Positions 35,073-39,964 of a stretch of DNA of 39,964 bases are shown in pieces. The notes under the pieces were generated by a model, which saw nothing but the letters and a program-made list of their open reading frames with translations, had not been told where the DNA came from and ran no database searches. The DNA is from an uncultured Colwellia sp. (GTDB lineage Bacteria; Pseudomonadota; Gammaproteobacteria; Enterobacterales; Alteromonadaceae): NCBI GenBank assembly GCA_913058405.1, contig CAJXRC010000018.1, forward strand, positions 1 through 39,964, given 5' to 3'. Position numbers and translations under genes: made by a program. Each line of letters begins with the position of its first letter. Within the stretch, counting starts at the first letter, position 1.

Positions 35073-36698
35073 ATGACTAGTATAAACATTTTTGAACAAT
35101 ATTTAGAGCCAAACGAAGCTAACTATATGGCCCTGACACCCATTTCGTTTTTAGAGCGTGCAGCCTTTGTTTACCCAGATAAAACAGCAACCGTTAATGG
35201 TGATATTCGTCATACTTGGTTAGAAGTTTTTCAACGTTGTTCACGCTTTGCTAGTGCTTTAGCAAAACGTGGTATTGGGCGAGGTGATACGGTTTCAGTG
35301 ATAGCACCAAATATCAGCGAACACTTTGAAGTACATTTCGGTGTACCGATGAGCGGTGCTGTGCTTAATTCAATCAATACTCGCCTTGATGCTGAAGCCA
35401 TTGCTTTTATACTTGTGCATGCTGAAACTAAAGTATTAATCACTGATAAAGAATTTAGCCCAATAGTTAAAAAAGCTTTACGCATGATCCCCCATAAGCC
35501 GTTAGTTATCGATATTGATGATCCTAATTTTAACGATGGTCAATTAATAGGATCATTAACCTATGATCAGTTGCTAGAAGAAGGTGACAGTGATTTTGAA
35601 CCAATAAGACCTAATAATGAATGGGATGCTATTTCTTTAAATTATACTTCGGGCACAACAGGCGATCCTAAGGGAGTGGTATATCACTACCGTGGTGCTT
35701 ACCTTAATGCGGTGAGTAATGTTATGTCATGGAGCATGGGCGAGCATCCAGTCTACCTATGGACTCTACCTATGTTCCATTGTAACGGTTGGTGTTTTCC
35801 TTGGTCGATTGCGGCAACTGCAGGTACCAGTGTAAGTTTACGTCACGTGCGCGCAGAACCTATTTTTAATTTAATTCAAAGAGAAAAAGTGGGCTACTTT
35901 TGTGGTGCACCAATTGTATTAAATATGCTTAATGGTGCGGATGCATCATTAAAAGCTGATATCAATCACCCAGTGAAAGTAATGACGGCAGGTGCTCCAC
36001 CACCAGCTTCCGTGATTGAAGGTATGGAAGCTTCTGGTTTTAAAGTAACTCATACTTATGGTTTAACCGAGACCTATGGCCCTTCTGTTGTTTGTGCTTG
36101 GCATGACGAATGGAATGAAGAAAGTGCAGAGAAGCAAGCTAAATTAAAATCTCGCCAAGGGGTTCGCTCTCCAATGCTTGATCAATTAATGGTAGCGGAT
36201 CCTGAAACCTTAGAGCCTATGCCAAAAGATGGGGAATCTGTTGGTGAAATCTTTATGCGCGGCAACCTAGTGATGAAAGGCTATCTTAAAAACCCTTCAA
36301 CCACTCAGTCAGCATTTGATGGTGGTTGGCTTCATTCAGGTGATATCGCGGTTTGGCATAGTGATGGTTACATTGAAATAAAAGATCGCTCTAAAGATGT
36401 CATTATTTCAGGCGGTGAAAACATTTCAAGCGTTGAAGTAGAAGATATTTTATATCGACACCCTAAAGTTCAAGAAGTGGCAGTAGTCGCGAAAAAGGAT
36501 GATAAGTGGGGAGAAACTCCTTGTGCGTTTATTACACCAATGCCTAACATTGAAATTACCGAACAAGAAATGATCACTTTCTGTCGCGATAATATGGCGC
36601 ACTTTAAAACGCCAAAAACCATTATCTTTGGCGAATTACCAAAAACATCGACGGGTAAAATACAAAAGTTTGTTTTGCGTGCGCAAGCAAATAAGTAG
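35073..36698 (+). CDS. Acyl-CoA synthetase (AMP-forming, ANL superfamily)
   Basis: 541 aa. It activates a carboxylic acid with ATP to the acyl-AMP and then the CoA thioester. The P-loop is YTSGTTGDPKGV (191-202), followed by the A5 motif YGLTETYGPS, A7 WLHSGD, A8 KDVIISGGENISS and the catalytic lysine in STGKIQKF (K529). The opening EANYMALTPISFLERAAFVYP is typical of the short/medium-chain subgroup related to plant acyl-activating enzymes and to DmdB-type ligases. Substrate cannot be fixed by sequence; short- or medium-chain, branched or methylmercaptopropionate acids are possible. AGGGGA lies 9 nt before the ATG. It is the second gene of the permease operon, closed by the terminator at 36808. 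Confidence 0.9.
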   Translation: MTSINIFEQYLEPNEANYMALTPISFLERAAFVYPDKTATVNGDIRHTWLEVFQRCSRFASALAKRGIGRGDTVSVIAPNISEHFEVHFGVPMSGAVLNSINTRLDAEAIAFILVHAETKVLITDKEFSPIVKKALRMIPHKPLVIDIDDPNFNDGQLIGSLTYDQLLEEGDSDFEPIRPNNEWDAISLNYTSGTTGDPKGVVYHYRGAYLNAVSNVMSWSMGEHPVYLWTLPMFHCNGWCFPWSIAATAGTSVSLRHVRAEPIFNLIQREKVGYFCGAPIVLNMLNGADASLKADINHPVKVMTAGAPPPASVIEGMEASGFKVTHTYGLTETYGPSVVCAWHDEWNEESAEKQAKLKSRQGVRSPMLDQLMVADPETLEPMPKDGESVGEIFMRGNLVMKGYLKNPSTTQSAFDGGWLHSGDIAVWHSDGYIEIKDRSKDVIISGGENISSVEVEDILYRHPKVQEVAVVAKKDDKWGETPCAFITPMPNIEITEQEMITFCRDNMAHFKTPKTIIFGELPKTSTGKIQKFVLRAQANK

Positions 36699-36807
36699 TA
36701 TGACAACTTTCTAAATAGTAGTTATATACCTAGACAGCCTTAGTCTACATGACCCTGTATTTTAAAGTTGTTTAAGTATAGTCCCTTCCAACCTCCTACT
36801 ATTTTTT

Positions 36808-36835
36808 GGGCTGGCTTATAGCCAGCCCTTTTTTT
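36808..36835 (+). terminator. Strong rho-independent terminator
   Basis: GGGCTGGC (36808-36815) pairs exactly with GCCAGCCC (36821-36828) around a TTATA loop, followed by seven T. It ends the permease/acyl-CoA synthetase operon. Confidence 0.95.
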
Positions 36836-36841
36836 ATAATT

Positions 36842-37106
36842 ATACCAAATTGATTAAGTTATTTCCCTCTCAGCGAGAATTAAAAGGCTTAAAGGTAAGG
36901 AATTGATTGAAGAGAATGGTTATTCCCTTGTCAAAATCAATAACGTAACATATAAGCCTTTTAAACTCGTCCTTGTGAAGCTCATTAGCAAACTGATAAC
37001 GGCGTAAAATTAATTGAATATAGACTAACTATGTTTAACAAATTTTTCTTGTTTTAAGCTCGCTAATGTAGCTCTGAGTAGGGAATAAATTTAATCAAAT
37101 TGGTAT
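36842..37106 (+). mobile_element. Miniature element, family A, copy 3 (265 bp)
   Basis: The ends are ATACCAAATTGATTAA and, reversed, ATACCAATTTGATTAA, 15 of 16 identical. The interior is closely similar to 30818-31093 in the same orientation. It has no coding capacity and lies between the operon terminator and the histidine kinase gene, so it may carry or displace the kinase promoter: the ATG is 33 bases beyond its right end. Confidence 0.8.
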
Positions 37107-37138
37107 TATTTTATCGTTTATTTGGATACAGGTGATTA

Positions 37139-39151
37139 ATGTTTTTACAGCAAAAACTATCCCGTACGTTCTTTTCTGCCATCACCGCTATTTTGCTCGT
37201 ATTACTTATTGGTATCTATTGGTATTCAGTGCCTTTAATTAATAAAGAAGTTTACAAAATTGAAAAAAATGCCAGTCGTTTAGTCTTAAATAACGTTTTT
37301 GAGTTAGCCAGTACCATGCAACTCAGCCTAAAACCTCAAAAAGAAGAAGTCGTTCATAGGCTGCGTCAAATAATCAAAAATAGTGTCATTGCCAAGACAG
37401 GCTACCTTTTCATTTTTGATGAACAGGGAAATATGCTGCATCACCCTAACCCTAATATTAATGGCACTAACGCTTTACTGCTTAAAGATCCAAAAACCGG
37501 TGAACCCATTTTACAAGAGCTTATTGCTGTTGCTGATACAGGAAAAGAGCTTGAATACCTTTGGGATAAACCAAGCGATGCCAATAACTATAGCCATAGC
37601 AAATTATCCTTAGTACGACACTTACCTGAATTGGGTTGGTATATTTGCTCGTCTGTCTATATTGACGAATTGCAAAGTAGCGGACAACTGCTGAGCCGAC
37701 GTATTTTAACAATGGGTTTTATTGCCTTCATGTGTGCTATTTTCTTAGCGCTAATTTTTTCATATTGGGTGACCAAGCCCATTAATACATTGGCATTGAT
37801 TGCCAGAAAAGTGAGTCAAGGCGACTTAACTGTAACCAGTGGCATATCACGTACAGATGAGTTAGGTATTTTAGGCAAAGCATTTGACGACATGGTAGAT
37901 CAAATGCGTGAAAACATTGAGATGCTTGATTTAAAAGTTGCCTCACGAACGCAAACATTAGCCACAACCAATGCTCAACTGCAACAAGCACTCAGTGAGA
38001 GTCAACAAGCGCAGCAGCAATTAGCGCAAGTTCAACATATCAACGCTGTTGGACAGCTTGCTGGAGGATTAGCCCATGACTTTAATAATATCCTCACCAT
38101 TATTCTAGGTAACTTACTCGCTGCGCAGCAAGATAACGAGCATAATAAAGGCTTACTATTGCGTTTACTTCCCGCAATAAAAGCCTCCCGTAAAGGCAGT
38201 GATATTACCAACCGTTTATTAGCCTTTTCACGACGACAATACTTGGTCCCCTGTAGAGTTGACATTACCGTATTAATTGTCGAAACCATCGAGTTATTGA
38301 AGGGGTCATTACCTAGTAAAATTATAATTAACACCGATTTTTCTAGTGAGAAATTACAAGTATATGTTGATGCTAATCAGTTAGAGAATTGCTTAATTAA
38401 TTTAGTATTAAATGCAAAAGACGCCATGCCGAACGGAGGCGCCATCACTATTATTGTCAACAAAAGAATAGTAGATAACGTATTACAATTCGACGAAGAA
38501 GTTGTTTTAGGCGAGTACCTTGATGTCACTATAATAGACGATGGTTATGGTTTTTCCGATCAAGCGATAAACAAAGCATTTGAACCCTTTTTTACTACCA
38601 AAGATACTCATCAAGGCTCAGGTCTGGGCCTAAGTATGGTATTTGGCTTTATCAAACAATCACAAGGCTACATTCGCATCGCTAACCAGATAAGTGGTGG
38701 CGCGAAAATATCACTATTATTACCTTTATTGAGTAGTAAAAAAGAAGAATCAACCTCAAAAATAGCATTAGATAACAATAAAGAACTAACGAAAGAAACA
38801 GGTTTTTCCAATAAATTAATATTATTAGTTGAGGATGATCATGATGTTAGAGCTATTATTAGAGAGCAGTTAATCTCATTTGGTTTAAATGTCATTGAAG
38901 CCAATGATAGTGATGAAGCCGAACAACTTATTGATACTATCAATGACTTATATGGTATGGTTTCAGATATTAGTATGCCGGGTAATAAGGATGGATTTGA
39001 ACTAGCTACCTTGCTAAAAAGTCGCTCTCCTACGTGTAAAACTGTACTCATGAGTGGCTATTTTCAACAACACAAAGAGCCAAATGAAGACACGCCTATT
39101 TTGTTAAAAAAACCTTTTGCGGCAAGTCAGTTATTTCAAGCATTACAATAA
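37139..39151 (+). CDS. Membrane hybrid histidine kinase (Cache-HAMP-HisKA-HATPase-REC)
   Basis: 670 aa. TM1 is at about 12-32, a periplasmic Cache-type sensor at 35-185 (TGYLFIFDEQGNMLHHPNPN is typical of sCache_2), TM2 at 188-210, HAMP at 210-262, and a glutamine-rich coiled coil at 265-300. The kinase core has the phospho-acceptor H313 in GGLAHDFNN, the N-box NLVLNAKDAM (N425), DDGYG (467-471) and GSGLGLS. The C-terminal receiver domain has VEDDHD (acidic pocket), phospho-acceptor D610 in VSDISMPG and the conserved lysine in LLKKPF. There is no Hpt domain. AGGTGA lies 3 nt before the ATG. The response regulator gene follows at once, so the two form a signalling pair. Small-molecule ligand unknown. 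Confidence 0.93.
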   Translation: MFLQQKLSRTFFSAITAILLVLLIGIYWYSVPLINKEVYKIEKNASRLVLNNVFELASTMQLSLKPQKEEVVHRLRQIIKNSVIAKTGYLFIFDEQGNMLHHPNPNINGTNALLLKDPKTGEPILQELIAVADTGKELEYLWDKPSDANNYSHSKLSLVRHLPELGWYICSSVYIDELQSSGQLLSRRILTMGFIAFMCAIFLALIFSYWVTKPINTLALIARKVSQGDLTVTSGISRTDELGILGKAFDDMVDQMRENIEMLDLKVASRTQTLATTNAQLQQALSESQQAQQQLAQVQHINAVGQLAGGLAHDFNNILTIILGNLLAAQQDNEHNKGLLLRLLPAIKASRKGSDITNRLLAFSRRQYLVPCRVDITVLIVETIELLKGSLPSKIIINTDFSSEKLQVYVDANQLENCLINLVLNAKDAMPNGGAITIIVNKRIVDNVLQFDEEVVLGEYLDVTIIDDGYGFSDQAINKAFEPFFTTKDTHQGSGLGLSMVFGFIKQSQGYIRIANQISGGAKISLLLPLLSSKKEESTSKIALDNNKELTKETGFSNKLILLVEDDHDVRAIIREQLISFGLNVIEANDSDEAEQLIDTINDLYGMVSDISMPGNKDGFELATLLKSRSPTCKTVLMSGYFQQHKEPNEDTPILLKKPFAASQLFQALQ

Positions 39152-39174
39152 AAAGAATCGAGGTGATGACACTT

Positions 39175-39876
39175 GTGAATACCAAACCCTTAATTTACGT
39201 TATCGATGACGAAGCCGAAATATGTGACTTAGTTTGCCAAGAGCTTGAGCGCTACAACTTTAGTACGCAATCATTCACTACCGGCGAACAAGCCTTATTA
39301 GCTATAAAAAAACAATTGCCATCACTTTGTATTATTGATCTTGGCTTACCTGATATGGATGGTTTGTCCTTAGTGAAACAGCTTTTTGACGATAAAAAGA
39401 TCGGTGTAATCATTTTATCCGGTAGAAATAGCCTACCCGATAAAGTATTAGGACTAGAGTTAGGTGCAGATGATTATATTGGCAAACCTTTCGACCCACG
39501 AGAACTCGTAGCTCGGGTAAAAAGTATTATTCGCCGAATTGTAGTTAATGAACAGCCAGCAAAAACACTTCATACCGCAAGTTTTGGTGATTGGACATTT
39601 GCACAGTCAACACTTACCTTAGCCAACAACAAAGGCGATAGCTTTATGCTAAGCGCTGCTGAAACTGAAATACTGATGGTTTTACTGAATGCGCCAAGGC
39701 AAATATTATCACGAGAGCGTTTACTGAGCGAAGATGCAACATCTTTCGATCGAAGTATCGATGTTAGAATGTCGAGGTTAAGGAGGAAAATAGAACAGGA
39801 TCATAAAAACCCTAAAATAATCAAAACAGTATACGGTGCTGGTTATATCTTCACTTTAGAAGTGACTTGGCAATAA
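39175..39876 (+). CDS. OmpR/PhoB-family response regulator
   Basis: About 233 aa from the GTG at 39175; GTG 39163 and ATG 39166 in the same frame lie on or against the GAGG at 39160-39163, which suits the GTG at 39175 best. The receiver domain has IYVIDDEAEICD (acidic pocket), phospho-acceptor D55 in CIIDLGLPDMDG, the switch threonine position as S in ILSGR, and lysine in IGKPFDPRELVARV. The C-terminal winged helix of OmpR type (about 135-230) includes LLNAPRQILSRERLL and DRSIDVRMSRLRRKIE ending in VYGAGYIF. It is the probable partner of the hybrid kinase 11 bp upstream of the frame opening. The targets are unknown. Confidence 0.93.
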   Translation: MNTKPLIYVIDDEAEICDLVCQELERYNFSTQSFTTGEQALLAIKKQLPSLCIIDLGLPDMDGLSLVKQLFDDKKIGVIILSGRNSLPDKVLGLELGADDYIGKPFDPRELVARVKSIIRRIVVNEQPAKTLHTASFGDWTFAQSTLTLANNKGDSFMLSAAETEILMVLLNAPRQILSRERLLSEDATSFDRSIDVRMSRLRRKIEQDHKNPKIIKTVYGAGYIFTLEVTWQ

Positions 39877-39881
39877 ACCTA

Positions 39882-39964
39882 ATACCAAGTCCATTAAATT
39901 TATTTCCATCTCAGAGCTATGTCAGAAGAGTTATAACAAATAAAATTTGTGTAGGTATAGTCAT
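39882..39964 (+). repeat. Start of another ATACCAA-ended element, cut by the window edge
   Basis: ATACCAAGTCCATTAAATTT lies just after the response regulator stop and starts with the same heptamer as family A elements. It then reads TATTTCCATCTCAG, similar to TATTTCCCTCTCAG in the copy at 36842. Only its first 80 or so bases are present. Confidence 0.5.

Noticed and set aside
35073-36698. Naming the acyl-CoA synthetase DmdB (methylmercaptopropionate ligase)
   Set aside because: It belongs to the same broad subgroup, but no DMSP-pathway gene (dmdA, dmdC, dmdD) is nearby and the motifs do not settle the substrate.

Overview
The window looks like chromosomal DNA of an AT-rich marine gammaproteobacterium of the Alteromonadales. 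Colwellia is my best guess. This is inferred from the protein sequences, from gammaproteobacterial gene order (ndk, rlmN, pilF, rodZ, ispG, hisS, yfgM, bamB, der, then xseA divergent from guaBA; and rpsF-priB-rpsR-rplI), and from many small dispersed inverted-repeat elements. No database search was possible.

Layout. (1) 1-4800: tail of a repeat element, then nudE(-), the yrfG-type nucleotidase(+), a small exported protein(+), a LysR regulator(+) and an outer-membrane beta-barrel protein(+). (2) 4840-6470: the rpsF-priB-rpsR-rplI operon(-), with a clear promoter, a leader hairpin and a bidirectional terminator flanked by REP-like hairpins. (3) 6500-14300: an accessory, partly decayed zone. It holds an unknown two-TM membrane protein, a large UvrD/HelD-type helicase with a PD-(D/E)XK-like insert and three C-terminal zinc ribbons, an overlapping ArsR-type regulator, the frameshifted remnant of a DUF318/ArsP-like permease, a glutathione-S-transferase-like gene cut by a 71-bp miniature element, a full miniature element of about 316 bp, and a RidA/DUF2959 gene pair. 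(4) 14335-19185: guaB-guaA(-) divergent from xseA(+). (5) 19281-21431: a diguanylate cyclase(+) whose 3' end overlaps a convergent PilZ-domain c-di-GMP receptor gene(-). (6) 21539-32952: a mostly co-directional minus-strand housekeeping cluster for GTPase-dependent ribosome assembly, outer-membrane assembly, histidyl-tRNA synthesis, isoprenoid synthesis, cell shape, type IV pilus assembly, rRNA/tRNA methylation and NDP kinase. Two miniature elements interrupt it. (7) 33639-39876(+): an NCS2/SLC23-like permease with an acyl-CoA synthetase (operon ended by a strong terminator), a third miniature element, then a Cache-HAMP hybrid histidine kinase with an OmpR-type response regulator.

The parts least explained by standard annotation are the helicase with its in-frame 15-bp tandem repeat and overlapping ArsR gene, the decayed zone beside it, and a modular family of non-coding miniature elements. 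These elements share an internal core but carry different terminal repeats. One supplies the stop codon of rlmN and another truncates a GST gene. I see no CRISPR array, tRNA, rRNA, transposase or prophage gene in the window.
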